A stretch of 64,000 nucleotides of DNA from Micavibrio sp. (GTDB taxonomy: Bacteria > Pseudomonadota > Alphaproteobacteria > Micavibrionales > Micavibrionaceae): the NCBI GenBank assembly GCA_021604545.1, contig BQJE01000003.1, forward strand, positions 62,001 to 126,000, read 5' to 3'. Below the pieces are notes generated by a model. The model made no database searches, was not told where the DNA came from, and saw only the letters and a program-made list of their open reading frames with translations. Position 1 is the first letter of the stretch. Each line of letters starts with the position of its first letter. Position numbers and translations under genes: made by a program. Of this stretch, positions 35,289-44,409 are shown piece after piece.

Positions 35289-37813
35289 TCAGTAAGCTTA
35301 TTCCACCAGCCACTCTTTTTCTTTTTCGGGGCTTCGTTCACTTTCTCATGTTTGCTCGGCTCGGCCTTTTTCGGTGCTGCCACCTTCTTGGCCTTTATAG
35401 GCTCAACAGTTTCATCATTGGCGACTTTGGAAGATTTTTTTTCATCCTTCTTCTCGGACTCTTTCTTTGCTTCCGGTTTGTTGTCTTTATTATCACGAGC
35501 AGAATCCTTAGCGGCAGGGCGACGACCTCTTCTTGGTTTTTCGTCCTTATCCTGATCTTTGGGGCCAGCCTCTTTAACATTCCCATCAACATCTTTGCCA
35601 CCGTCATTCTTACCATCAGCAGCAGCATTATTACCGCTATCCTTATCGCCATTCTGACGATTGTTACGACCGCGACCGCCTCTACGACCTCTGCGCCTGC
35701 TACTCTTACGCTCACCATCTGCTGGCTTTCCATCCTTAACAATCACAGCTTCGCCACCGTCTGCCGCATCACTATCCTCGCCTTCGGCGCTGGCCACAGG
35801 CTTGGAAACTTCAATATTATAGCTTGATGGTGCGATGGTTTCATCAACGCGGATCAGAATGGTAAAATTATAACGTTTTTCAATTTCTGCCAGATTGCTC
35901 TTCTTGTTGTTCAGAATATAAAGCGCAACATCATTCGACACATGCACGATAATCTGCGCGGCGCGCGAACGCATGCCCTCTTCTTCAATCGCCCGCAGAA
36001 CAACAATCGACATTGCATCGCAAGTCCGGGTAATACCGGTGCCGTTACAATGCGCACAAACATCATATTGCGCCTCAGTCAAACTCGGATTCATTCTCTG
36101 ACGCGAAAGCTCCAGCAATCCAAACGAAGAAATTCGCCCTACTTGAATACGCGCACGATCCGTTGACAGCGCTTCTTTTAATTTACGCTCAACCTTGCCG
36201 TTATTGCGGCGCTCTTCCATGTCGATAAAATCAATAACGACCAAACCGCCCAAATCACGTAGCCGCAATTGCCGCGCCACTTCTGTCGCCGCTTCCAGAT
36301 TGGTCTTCAACGCTGTTTCCTCGATATGGCGCTCCTTGGTTGCCTTACCGGAGTTCACATCCACTGATATCAAAGCTTCGGTAGGGTTTATCACAAGATA
36401 ACCACCCGATTTCAACGTCACTTGCGGCTCGCCAATTTCATTAATCTGCGATTCGACCTGGTACTTGTTAAACAACGGCACCTTGCCTTCTTTATACTGG
36501 AAAATTTTCTTGATGTGGGACGGGATCATCATTTTCATGAAGCTGCGCGCCGCCTTAAATCCTTCTTCACCGGACACATGAATTTCTTCCACATCGCGCG
36601 TATACAGATCGCGTATAGAGCGTTTAATCAGATCGGCCTCTTCATAAATCATCGCCGGCGCGCTTGACTGCAATGTGTTCTCCCGGATTGTATCCCAGAG
36701 CCGCACCAAATAATCAAGGTCACGCTTAATCTCCGCCTTGCTTCTGGCCACCCCGGCTGTACGGACAATCACCGACATACCATCGGGAATTTTCAGCTCT
36801 TCGAGAATTTCCTTCATCCGTGCGCGGTCTTTGTAATTAGCGATCTTGCGGCTGACACCACCGGCACGCGGGCTGTTGGGCATCAATACACAATACCGTC
36901 CGGGCAGAGATAAATAAGACGTCACAGCAGCACCTTTATTGCCGCGCTCTTCTTTTGAAACCTGGATCAGCATGATCTGTCCGCGTTTGATCACTTCCTG
37001 AATTTTATATTTACGCCGCAGATTAAAACGGAACCGGCGCTCGCTGTCCTCAGTATCGCCGCCCAGTGATTCGACGTTGCGGCTACGATGCGGCACGCGT
37101 TTGCCACCACCACGACCACCGCGACCGCCTCTACCACCGCGACCGCCACGGCCATAGCGGCCTCGACGACGCGCACCTTTTTCTTCGCCAGAATTTTCTT
37201 CTGAATCTTCTGCAGCGGAATCAGAGTTTTCCGCTTCGTCTTCGGATTCATCCTCGGAGTCAGCTTCTATCTCATCATCATCTTCAGACTTACCCTTCTT
37301 CTTTTCGCCCTTTTTAGCCTTTGCGGCGACTTCATCCTCGGATCCACCACCGACTTCTTCAATAATATCCTCATCTTCGATATCTTCTATATTATCAGCG
37401 ACATCATCGTCCTTGGCTTTACCCTTAGCCTTACCTTTGTTTGCAGACGGCTTTTTATCGCCCTTGCTTTCTTCTTCCTGCTCCTGCTCTTCGTCTTCCT
37501 GCTCCTCTTCATCATGTTGCTTGAGGAATTCTTCCTGCTCGGCCATCAGTGCCTCGCGGTCAGCAATCGGAATGCGGAAGTAATCTGGATGAATTTCAGA
37601 AAAAGGGAGAAACCCATGACGGTTGCCACCAAAATTGACAAAAGCAGCCTGCAACGAAGGTTCCACACGCGTGACCTTCGCGAGGAAAATACTGCCTTTC
37701 ATAGGTTTTCGGAATTTACTTTCGTAATCGTATTCGAAAAGACGTTTACCGTCGATAATCGCAACCCGCGTTTCTTCTTCGTGGGTCGCATCAATGAGCA
37801 TCTTCTTAGCCAT
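35285..37813 (-). CDS. rne: Ribonuclease E/G
   Basis: Endoribonuclease that starts mRNA decay and rRNA processing. ATG 37813 (MAKKMLIDATHEEETRVA) has GGAG 8 nt upstream and is preferred to ATG 37825. The N-terminal S1 domain is split by a long insert (about residues 95-270) with acidic/Lys blocks and Gly-Arg repeats (RYGRGGRGGRGGRGG), an alphaproteobacterial trait. The RNase H-like and DNase I-like parts follow with LISVDVNSGKATKERHIE, VIDFIDMEERRN and the zinc-link CAHCNGTG. The C-terminal 150 residues are a basic/acidic scaffold. Confidence 0.96.
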   Translation of the reverse strand: MAKKMLIDATHEEETRVAIIDGKRLFEYDYESKFRKPMKGSIFLAKVTRVEPSLQAAFVNFGGNRHGFLPFSEIHPDYFRIPIADREALMAEQEEFLKQHDEEEQEDEEQEQEEESKGDKKPSANKGKAKGKAKDDDVADNIEDIEDEDIIEEVGGGSEDEVAAKAKKGEKKKGKSEDDDEIEADSEDESEDEAENSDSAAEDSEENSGEEKGARRRGRYGRGGRGGRGGRGGRGGGKRVPHRSRNVESLGGDTEDSERRFRFNLRRKYKIQEVIKRGQIMLIQVSKEERGNKGAAVTSYLSLPGRYCVLMPNSPRAGGVSRKIANYKDRARMKEILEELKIPDGMSVIVRTAGVARSKAEIKRDLDYLVRLWDTIRENTLQSSAPAMIYEEADLIKRSIRDLYTRDVEEIHVSGEEGFKAARSFMKMMIPSHIKKIFQYKEGKVPLFNKYQVESQINEIGEPQVTLKSGGYLVINPTEALISVDVNSGKATKERHIEETALKTNLEAATEVARQLRLRDLGGLVVIDFIDMEERRNNGKVERKLKEALSTDRARIQVGRISSFGLLELSRQRMNPSLTEAQYDVCAHCNGTGITRTCDAMSIVVLRAIEEEGMRSRAAQIIVHVSNDVALYILNNKKSNLAEIEKRYNFTILIRVDETIAPSSYNIEVSKPVASAEGEDSDAADGGEAVIVKDGKPADGERKSSRRRGRRGGRGRNNRQNGDKDSGNNAAADGKNDGGKDVDGNVKEAGPKDQDKDEKPRRGRRPAAKDSARDNKDNKPEAKKESEKKDEKKSSKVANDETVEPIKAKKVAAPKKAEPSKHEKVNEAPKKKKSGWWNKLTD

Positions 37814-37918
37814 TTTAATCTCCATTTCCGCACGCTCTTATGAGCTTCTAAGCTGCAGCCTGCTTTCATGTTCTTATGAATAGCGGCGCAACGGCGCGGA
37901 CAAAACTGTTATACATAA

Positions 37919-38030
37919 GCTCTGTGTTGGCAACAGCCTGCATTTCCATAGCTGAAAATACAAACCCATTGCCTTCCCCCCATTACTTTCCTGGGAGGGA
38001 CATCCACCAAACGGGGGCTAAACACAGAGC
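37919..38030. promoter_or_regulatory. Long-range inverted repeat in the rne upstream region
   Basis: GCTCTGTGTT (37919-37928) and AACACAGAGC (38021-38030) are perfect 10-bp arms 92 nt apart, about 105-215 nt before rne. If within the rne leader they would close a large RNA structure. RNase E is known to autoregulate through its leader in Escherichia coli; a similar role here is inference. The rest of the 500-bp rne-amiC gap (38031-38316) holds no clear element. Confidence 0.5.
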
Positions 38031-38316
38031 CAACCCTATTTAGCGCTTACAGTTTTGCGAAACTTGTACTTGTTTATTGATCTGATAACCTTATCGATCT
38101 CATAAACGCGAAAAACCGCATGCGCATAACGGGGCAACCATACACACTATATATGTGCTGCTCAAGACAAAGTTGTGATGTTTTTTAACGCCTTGATTTT
38201 ACAACATGTTTTTTCGTACCGAAAATCTACTTTACAGAGCCTTCTTTACAGGGCTTGACCCAATTGTGGTATAAAGGACAGTATAAAAGCTGTTTATATT
38301 ATTAAGAGTATCCGAT

Positions 38317-39600
38317 TTGCTTTCAGTCCCAAAACACATATTTCTGGCACTTTCTATCGTCTGCCTTGTCATCTTTTCGTGGCCGGGGCATGCGCTGGCG
38401 CTCAACATCAATGAAATCCGTTTTGGCGAGCATCCGGACAAAACCCGCATGGTTCTGGACTTAAGCGAAGCGACAGACTTCCGTGTCTTCGCTTTATCCG
38501 ATCCGTATCGTATGGTTATTGATCTGCCTGATTTCAACTGGCAGGTTGGCACTGTCTACAAACCGGACAGCTCCGGTATTTCGTCCGTAAGGCAAGGCAG
38601 GGTTGAACCCGGTATTTCGCGCATTGTTTTTGATATGAACCAGCCTGTGACAGTCGGGGCCGCCTTTTTATTGCCCGGAGAAACCACCAAGCCCGACCGC
38701 CTGGTGGTCGATTTCAGTGCTACCAAGAGTGCTGCCAAAGGCCAAGTTTACGGCACATTAACCAGCTCTGCGCCACAAACGACACCGGCCCAGGCAATAG
38801 AGTCGCCCAAAAGTTACAAAACCGCCTCTTTGGGTACGATAGCGCCACCGCCTAGAAAGCCGCAACGTTCCCAGCCCACCCAGAAACAACCCTCTTATAA
38901 AAAGCCGCTCATCATTATTGATCCCGGTCATGGCGGCAACGATCCCGGAGCCGTTGGTAAAAGGAAAACACGTGAAAAAGACGTGGTGCTGGCCCTTGCC
39001 AAAGAGCTCAAAAAGCAACTCGAAGCCACCGGCCAGTTCAATGTGAAGCTCACCCGTACCAATGACAAATATATCCGCCTGAGCGATCGCAGAAAATTCG
39101 CCAGGAAACATCAGGGTGATCTGTTTGTCTCCATCCATGCTGATTCTATCGAGAAATCAAGCGTGCGCGGCACCTCTATATATACACTCTCCGAAAAAGC
39201 CTCTGATGCCCAAACTGCCAAGCTAGCGGCAAAGGAAAACCGCTCTGACCTCATTGCCGGGCTGGACCTCAGCCATGAAGACGAAGATGTCGCCAATATC
39301 CTTGTTGATCTGGCCATGCGCGACACGATGAACCAGTCGAATTTCTTTGCCAATAAGCTGGTTGATAAGCTCAAGGCACAAAGCGGTGTGCGTACATTGC
39401 CCAATCCGCACCGCTATGCAGGCTTTGCCGTCCTTAAGGCCCCCGACATCCCCTCCGTCCTGATTGAGGCAGGCTTTATGTCCAATTCAGAGGAGGAGCG
39501 CTTGTTAGGCCGCGCCGACCACAGGCGCAAAGTCGCTTCAGCCATACGCTACGGCATTACGGCCTATTTTGAGCACGTCCGTAAAAACGAGCGCAGTTAA
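38317..39600 (+). CDS. amiC: N-acetylmuramoyl-L-alanine amidase with AMIN domain
   Basis: Periplasmic zinc amidase that splits daughter cells by cutting peptide stems from septal peptidoglycan. It begins with a signal peptide (ending HALA), an AMIN domain (about residues 30-135) for septal targeting, a Pro/Gln linker and an Amidase_3 domain with zinc ligands H205 (IIDPGHGGNDPGA), E220 (REKDV) and H in VSIHADS, and the catalytic Glu in VLIEAGFMSN. The only suitable start is TTG at 38317 (no ATG before the signal peptide); AAGAG lies upstream. Confidence 0.93.
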   Translation: MLSVPKHIFLALSIVCLVIFSWPGHALALNINEIRFGEHPDKTRMVLDLSEATDFRVFALSDPYRMVIDLPDFNWQVGTVYKPDSSGISSVRQGRVEPGISRIVFDMNQPVTVGAAFLLPGETTKPDRLVVDFSATKSAAKGQVYGTLTSSAPQTTPAQAIESPKSYKTASLGTIAPPPRKPQRSQPTQKQPSYKKPLIIIDPGHGGNDPGAVGKRKTREKDVVLALAKELKKQLEATGQFNVKLTRTNDKYIRLSDRRKFARKHQGDLFVSIHADSIEKSSVRGTSIYTLSEKASDAQTAKLAAKENRSDLIAGLDLSHEDEDVANILVDLAMRDTMNQSNFFANKLVDKLKAQSGVRTLPNPHRYAGFAVLKAPDIPSVLIEAGFMSNSEEERLLGRADHRRKVASAIRYGITAYFEHVRKNERS

Positions 39601-39690
39601 AGCCGCCTCAAAAAAACCTTTGAAAAAAACAAAAAATTCTTCAAAAACGGTGTGCAATCACCAATCACTTGTGTATAAGGGACGAGGAAT

Positions 39691-39771
39691 ATGGATTTTT
39701 GCTCTTGCGTAAGGGCTTATTCTTATTTACTTAGTGAAAAAACCAAACGGATAAATGAGGACGAAAAATGA
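39691..39771 (+). CDS. Putative 26-residue leader peptide coupled to the small lipoprotein
   Basis: ORF from ATG 39691, preceded by GGGACGAGG, to TGA 39769-39771 overlapping the lipoprotein ATG (ATGA). The product (starts MDFCSCVRAYSYLL) has two Cys and ends basic/acidic. Strong ribosome site plus coupling suggests it is translated and controls the downstream gene, or is a short protein. No family. Confidence 0.35.
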   Translation: MDFCSCVRAYSYLLSEKTKRINEDEK

Positions 39772-39977
39772 AAAAGTTAGCCTTAACATTATGTGTTGTC
39801 GGAACCGGATTTGCACTGGCCGCTTGTGAAACTACAAATGGCGATGATCTGAACCCAGATGATTACGAAGCACCATATGCGGATGAACGCACAGTTGGCA
39901 GCGATCCAGCACCTGTACGTGCTCGTCCTGCTCCTGCACGCGCAGAGCGGACATTCTCAGCTGCACAATCTAAATAA
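39768..39977 (+). CDS. Small lipoprotein of unknown function
   Basis: A 69-residue product with lipoprotein signal: MKKLALTLCVVGTGFALAAC, lipobox LAAC at residues 17-20. The mature part is acidic, then Arg/Ala/Pro-rich (PAPVRARPAPARAERTF), as in small outer-membrane lipoproteins. No domain known. It ends 24 nt before a strong terminator. Confidence 0.75.
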   Translation: MKKLALTLCVVGTGFALAACETTNGDDLNPDDYEAPYADERTVGSDPAPVRARPAPARAERTFSAAQSK

Positions 39978-40000
39978 GCTTTTGTGCTGATAACGAATTA

Positions 40001-40030
40001 AAAAGACTGTCCCCCGGGGCAGTCTTTTTT
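40001..40030 (+). terminator. Intrinsic terminator after the small lipoprotein
   Basis: AGACTG and CAGTCT flank TCCCCCGGGG and are followed by TTTTTT, a strong intrinsic terminator. The next gene starts only 9 nt later. Confidence 0.9.
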
Positions 40031-40038
40031 GTTATGAT

Positions 40039-40350
40039 ATGTCTATGATTAATCCATCAAAACTTATTCCGTTCCTTCTTATAAACCTGCTGGGGTTTTT
40101 CAGCGTTGGAATTTGTTACGTGCTCGGCATCGTAACCGGGGCTATTTCAACCGAGTCCCCAGACTTTGATTTTGAAGCCTTCCAGCAATTCTTTTTTGCC
40201 GGCACCATCATAACATGGGTGGTGTGCGCCATATTCTCTACGGCCTATTTCTTTATCAGAGGAAAAATGAAACTGGTGTTTTTATGGGCGCCGGTCTATG
40301 TCCCGCTGGCTTACGGGTTGAGTGTTCTCTTTTTACCGGGAGCTTCATAA
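40039..40350 (+). CDS. Small multi-pass membrane protein of unknown function
   Basis: A 103-residue product with three hydrophobic segments (LIPFLLINLLGFFSVGICYVL, FFFAGTIITWVVCAIFSTAYF, LVFLWAPVYVPLAYGLSVLFL). No motif recognised. ATG 40039 or 40045. It starts immediately after a strong terminator with no clear promoter or ribosome site, so how it is expressed is unclear. Its end overlaps the convergent L,D-transpeptidase gene by 40 nt. Confidence 0.55.
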   Translation: MSMINPSKLIPFLLINLLGFFSVGICYVLGIVTGAISTESPDFDFEAFQQFFFAGTIITWVVCAIFSTAYFFIRGKMKLVFLWAPVYVPLAYGLSVLFLPGAS

Positions 40351-41396
40351 GACGCTTCTTTCTCGCTACCGTCTTCTTCATAAATTTCTTCGAGAACCTC
40401 ACGCGCCTTACGATCTTCTTCTTCCCAATTCACGTCCTTCACTGCCTCTTCCTGACTCTCTAATGCTGATGGGATATCACGAAGTGCCGCCGGACGACGA
40501 CCAATCTTAACCGGAAAACCACGCCGATCCCTGATGGCGGTACGGATAGCGGCCCAGTGCAAACGGTCCTTATAGTCTCCGGCAACCTTGATGATCTGCT
40601 GCATATCGGCATCGGTGAGCTTCTGACGTGAAACCTGGCCGGTTTCTTCCATCTGGATGGCTTGCGCCATATCGGGATGCGCTTCGAGATAAAGCTCATC
40701 ATCAATCCAGGCCAGCTTAATCGGCTGATTGACCACCGTCACTTTGGTGCCAACCGGAATCAGTTCATAAAATTTGGCAATCCCTTCCGGATACATGCGA
40801 ATACAACCACTGGAAACGCGGCGGCCAATTCCGAACGGTTTGTTGGTACCGTGAATGGCATATTGCGGCCAGCCGAGATAAAGCGCATGAGAGCCTAACG
40901 GGTTTTCAGGCCCCGCTTCAACCACTGCCGGCAATTCCGGGTCTTCCTCGCGCATGCGTTTGGTTGGCCGCCAGACAGGGTCGGCTGTTTTACGCACAAC
41001 TTTAGTCTGGCCGACCGGCGTCTCCAACCCTTCGCGCCCGACACCCAGCGGAAACGTTTCCGGCGCGCCATCACCATTGATAAATGCATAAAGCCTCATC
41101 TCCGGCAGATTAATGACCACGCCATCGCGCTTGGCATCGGGTAAAATATGACGCAGCGGTAAAATCAGCTCCCGCCCTTCCCCCGGAATCCAAGGATCAG
41201 CATCGGGGTTGGCAGCACGAATTTCGACATAACCAAGATTGTTATCACGCGCCAGATGAACGAACGTGTCCTCATATTTGGCCTTATAGACTTTCGTCTC
41301 ACCGATATACGGCTTGTCATAGCCGGCGTCTGCAGGATTTATACCTACAAAAAGAAAGCCCAGCGCTAAAACCATTAATCTCATCATCGTCTTCAT
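40311..41396 (-). CDS. L,D-transpeptidase (YkuD domain) with LysM-like module
   Basis: Periplasmic cross-linking enzyme for peptidoglycan or lipoprotein anchoring. Signal peptide ends near PADA; a LysM-like segment follows (KAKYEDTFVHLARDNNLGY). The YkuD domain has AIHGTNKPFGIGRRVSSGCI with the catalytic Cys in SSGCIRM. A C-terminal acidic tail follows. 361 residues, like Escherichia coli YnhG/ErfK-type enzymes. It lies 5 nt downstream of icd on the same strand. Confidence 0.93.
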   Translation of the reverse strand: MKTMMRLMVLALGFLFVGINPADAGYDKPYIGETKVYKAKYEDTFVHLARDNNLGYVEIRAANPDADPWIPGEGRELILPLRHILPDAKRDGVVINLPEMRLYAFINGDGAPETFPLGVGREGLETPVGQTKVVRKTADPVWRPTKRMREEDPELPAVVEAGPENPLGSHALYLGWPQYAIHGTNKPFGIGRRVSSGCIRMYPEGIAKFYELIPVGTKVTVVNQPIKLAWIDDELYLEAHPDMAQAIQMEETGQVSRQKLTDADMQQIIKVAGDYKDRLHWAAIRTAIRDRRGFPVKIGRRPAALRDIPSALESQEEAVKDVNWEEEDRKAREVLEEIYEEDGSEKEASYEAPGKKRTLNP

Positions 41397-41401
41397 GTTA
41401 C

Positions 41402-42616
41402 TTATTTAACGCTATTTTCCAGATTGGCCACCACTTTGTCCATAAATGCTTCGGTCGTCAACCATTTCTGGTTACTTCCGACCAGCAGCGCCAGGTCCTT
41501 AGTCATGTGCCCAGCTTCTACCGTACTCACACAAGCCTGCTCCAGCGTATCGGCGAAACCGATCAAATCCTCATTGCCATCAAATTTACCCCGGTAATGA
41601 AGCCCCTGCGTCCACGCAAAGATCGAGGCAATCGGATTGGTCGAGGTTGGATTGCCCTTTTGATGCTCACGGTAATGGCGGGTTACGGTTCCATGCGCCG
41701 CCTCCGCCTCCACAGTCTTGCCATCAGGTGTCAGCAATACCGAGGTCATCAGCCCTAATGAGCCGAACCCCTGCGCCACCACATCGGATTGCACATCACC
41801 GTCATAATTTTTACAGGCCCAGACAAAGCCGCCACCCGATTTAATTGCTTGCGCTACCATGTCATCGATTAAACGGTGCTCGTACCATAAATCATTCGCT
41901 CTAAATTCTTTCTTAAATTCGGCATCATAAACGCTTTGGAAGATCTCGATAAACCGCCCGTCATATTGCTTCAAAATCGTATTCTTGGTCGACATGTAAA
42001 GCGGATAACCCAGACCCAGCGCATAATTAAAGCTCGAGCGCGCAAAGCCTTCGATGCTCGCATCAAGATTATACATCCCCATCGCGACGCCAGCAGAGGG
42101 GAAATCAAAAATTTCATGCTCCTCAATTTCGCTGCCATCGGCAGGCTCAAAGCGCAAGGTCAGCTTGCCGGGGCTTTTGATCTTCATATCCGTCGCCTTG
42201 TACTGATCACCAAAAGCATGACGGCCGATGACAATCGGCTTTTCCCAACCCGGCACATAGCGCGGCACGTTGGCTGTATTGATTGGTGCGCGAAACACCG
42301 TCCCGTTTAATATATTCCGTATCGTCCCGTTGGGGCTGCGCCACATTTTCTTCAGGCCAAATTCCTCGACCCGCGCTTCGTCCGGCGTGATGGTTGCACA
42401 TTTGACCCCGACCCCGTATTCCTGAATGGCATGCGCGGCATCGATGGTGATCTGGTCGTCAGTTTCATCGCGACTCTGGATCGACAGGTCAAAATATTTC
42501 AGATCAATATCAAGATAAGGCAGGATCAAACGCTCCTTGATCATCGCCCAGATGATGCGCGTCATCTCGTCGCCATCAATTTCCACCAGTGGTGTGTCGA
42601 CTTTAATTTTGGTCAT
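41402..42616 (-). CDS. icd: NADP-dependent isocitrate dehydrogenase
   Basis: TCA-cycle enzyme that converts isocitrate to 2-oxoglutarate, NADP-linked type of the eukaryote/alphaproteobacterial subgroup. It has [13 protein letters not shown] at the N-terminus, [20 protein letters not shown] for substrate binding and [18 protein letters not shown] near the cofactor site. 404 residues is normal. Downstream on the same strand is the L,D-transpeptidase. Confidence 0.97.
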   Translation of the reverse strand: MTKIKVDTPLVEIDGDEMTRIIWAMIKERLILPYLDIDLKYFDLSIQSRDETDDQITIDAAHAIQEYGVGVKCATITPDEARVEEFGLKKMWRSPNGTIRNILNGTVFRAPINTANVPRYVPGWEKPIVIGRHAFGDQYKATDMKIKSPGKLTLRFEPADGSEIEEHEIFDFPSAGVAMGMYNLDASIEGFARSSFNYALGLGYPLYMSTKNTILKQYDGRFIEIFQSVYDAEFKKEFRANDLWYEHRLIDDMVAQAIKSGGGFVWACKNYDGDVQSDVVAQGFGSLGLMTSVLLTPDGKTVEAEAAHGTVTRHYREHQKGNPTSTNPIASIFAWTQGLHYRGKFDGNEDLIGFADTLEQACVSTVEAGHMTKDLALLVGSNQKWLTTEAFMDKVVANLENSVK

Positions 42617-42628
42617 GATTTGTCCTGA

Positions 42629-42964
42629 TTATAAAAGCTCTTCGATTTCCTGTTGCAATCGCTGCACCACTTTAGAGAAAACACCGCTTTTTGCAATACG
42701 GCCCTTTTTCTGGAGGTAAAGCTCATACATCATGGTACGCGGCCCGACTTTGCGGATCACGAACTGCAGGAAAGGCGGCTGGTTTTCGGACGTATAATAA
42801 GTGTAACTCGCCACGCCTTCATCGAAATCACATTCCACACTGCGATAGGTCAGCACTTTCTCCGCTGCGGCGCGCAAATACAGCGCATCGAGCTGTTTAA
42901 ATTCTTTTTTGGTAAACCCTGAATTGCGAAGAAAAGCGGGATTGTTTATGACTTCAAAGGACAT
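42629..42964 (-). CDS. Conserved-looking small protein of unknown function
   Basis: A 111-residue product from ATG 42964 (MSFEVINNPAFLRNSGFTKK); upstream in-frame codons overlap the redoxin gene start and are probably untranslated. No motif, signal or membrane helix is seen. The middle is beta-rich (YTYYTSENQPPFLQFVIRKV) and the end a helix. It lies 12 nt upstream of icd on the same strand. Function unknown. Confidence 0.6.
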   Translation of the reverse strand: MSFEVINNPAFLRNSGFTKKEFKQLDALYLRAAAEKVLTYRSVECDFDEGVASYTYYTSENQPPFLQFVIRKVGPRTMMYELYLQKKGRIAKSGVFSKVVQRLQQEIEELL

Positions 42965-43006
42965 ATATATAGTATACCAGCTCACGCAAATGAAAGGAAA
43001 CCACCC

Positions 43007-43561
43007 ATGGCATTGCTCCACACCCCGCAAAAGGAAGAAGGCTTTTATGCCCCTGATTTTTCACTCAAAAACATCGATGGCTCGACCGTGAGCCTCGCCG
43101 ATGTGAAGGGCGAAAACGGCACGCTGGTCATGTTTATCTGCAATCATTGTCCTTATGTGAAGGGCATCATGGATCGCCTGCCGCAAACCGCCAAAGCGCT
43201 ACAGGATAAAGGCATCGGCGTTGTCGCCATCATGTCCAACGACACAGAGAACTATCCCGATGACTCGTTCGAGAATATGCAAAAATTTAGCAAAGAAAAC
43301 AATTTCACCTTCCCTTACCTGATTGATGAAACGCAAGGCGTTGCCAAAGCCTATGATGCTATCTGCACGCCTGACTTTTTCGGCTTTGATAAAGACGGCG
43401 CTCTCCAATACCGTGGTCGCCTCGACAGCTCCGGCAAAGACCCTGCGAATGACGGCACAACCCCCGAATTACTGGACGCCATGAGCCAAATCGCCGAAAC
43501 TGATGCCGGCCCGGCCGCCCAAACCCCGTCTATGGGCTGTTCGATTAAGTGGAAAGCATAA
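43007..43561 (+). CDS. Thioredoxin-fold peroxiredoxin-like protein
   Basis: AhpC/TSA-superfamily redoxin. It has APDFSLKNIDG, the redox motif CNHCPYVKG (C45, C48) and IMSNDTENYPDDS, YDAICTPDFFGFD, typical of the thioredoxin-family proteins with CNHCPYV. No signal peptide, so cytosolic. 184 residues. It ends SMGCSIKWK. It diverges from the small unknown gene. Substrate unknown. Confidence 0.88.
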   Translation: MALLHTPQKEEGFYAPDFSLKNIDGSTVSLADVKGENGTLVMFICNHCPYVKGIMDRLPQTAKALQDKGIGVVAIMSNDTENYPDDSFENMQKFSKENNFTFPYLIDETQGVAKAYDAICTPDFFGFDKDGALQYRGRLDSSGKDPANDGTTPELLDAMSQIAETDAGPAAQTPSMGCSIKWKA

Positions 43562-43635
43562 AAACCACTGGAATCGCTGCGAAATATCATTAAGATAGCT
43601 CCAGATTATAGATATTTAGTCATTCATATCTTTAA

Positions 43636-43702
43636 CTGGGCAAGGCATGAGTGACGACAGGTAGGGGGTTAGCTACCTTAGGAACGAAATAACGCTGCCC
43701 AG
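43636..43702 (+). ncRNA. Candidate structured 5' leader RNA (67 nt)
   Basis: CTGGGCA (43636-43642) and TGCCCAG (43696-43702) pair perfectly and enclose a second stem AGGTAG/CTACCT (43659-43664, 43673-43678) plus unpaired stretches ATGAGTGACGAC and GGAACGAAATAACG. It ends 23 nt before the YfgM-like gene. The closed terminal stem with purine-rich joints is riboswitch- or leader-like; it matches no class I can name. Confidence 0.4.
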
Positions 43703-43725
43703 ATGAAAATATGGATGACTAGATT

Positions 43726-44409
43726 ATGGCAGATGTATTTGCAGAAGTAGACGAAGCCCTGAAGCAGGAGCGGCTTGAGAAACTATGGGCGGATTACGGC
43801 AAATGGATAATTGCCGCGATTGTGGCCATCATTCTCGGTACGGCCGCCAGTTCTACCTACCGCAGCTGGAATGAAAGCGTTCAGATCAAACAAACCAACG
43901 CGGTGCTCGAGGCCTTAGATGCCGAAGATATGCCCGCCGCCCTCACACAGGCCAGCGAAAACGTCCGCCCGGGTCTACGCGGTATTGCCTTGCTGACCGC
44001 CGCCGGCACATTAATCAGTGAAGACAAACCGGACGAAGCTCTGGCTCTCTACGAAAAGGCCGCTGATGATTCCGCTATCCCTGCAGAGCTGCGCGACCTT
44101 GCTATTATAATGAGCGTGCGCCTCGGCGCAGACAAAAAAGACGCGCAGGAAAAGAAAGACACGTTCTTATCAAGACTACAAAGTGTTTCATCGAATGCCA
44201 AAAGCCCGTGGCGCTTTCATGCTCATCTGGAGTCTGCCGTTATCCTCGCTCATTTCTCCCAGGCTTACAAAGCCGCACAAGCTGAACTCGACATCATTCT
44301 CGAAACACCGCAATTGCCGGAAACGCTATACAACAAAGCCCGCGCCTTGAAACATGTCTACGCGCTGCGGGATCATGAAAATTCAAAAGTAAAAAGTGAG
44401 GGGTCATGA
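43726..44409 (+). CDS. YfgM-like membrane-anchored TPR protein
   Basis: Ancillary SecYEG/periplasmic chaperone-type protein. It has an N-terminal cytoplasmic helix (EVDEALKQERLEKLWADYGK), one transmembrane helix (IIAAIVAIILGTAASSTY) and a TPR-like helical periplasmic region. This order (TPR protein, bamB, der) is conserved in many proteobacteria. Its TGA overlaps the bamB ATG by 4 nt. 227 residues. Preceded by the structured leader. Confidence 0.85.
   Translation: MADVFAEVDEALKQERLEKLWADYGKWIIAAIVAIILGTAASSTYRSWNESVQIKQTNAVLEALDAEDMPAALTQASENVRPGLRGIALLTAAGTLISEDKPDEALALYEKAADDSAIPAELRDLAIIMSVRLGADKKDAQEKKDTFLSRLQSVSSNAKSPWRFHAHLESAVILAHFSQAYKAAQAELDIILETPQLPETLYNKARALKHVYALRDHENSKVKSEGS

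Noticed and set aside
43636-43702. Cyclic di-GMP, ZTP or fluoride riboswitch
   Set aside because: The conserved cores of those classes, as I know them, are absent; only the general closed-stem shape is shared.
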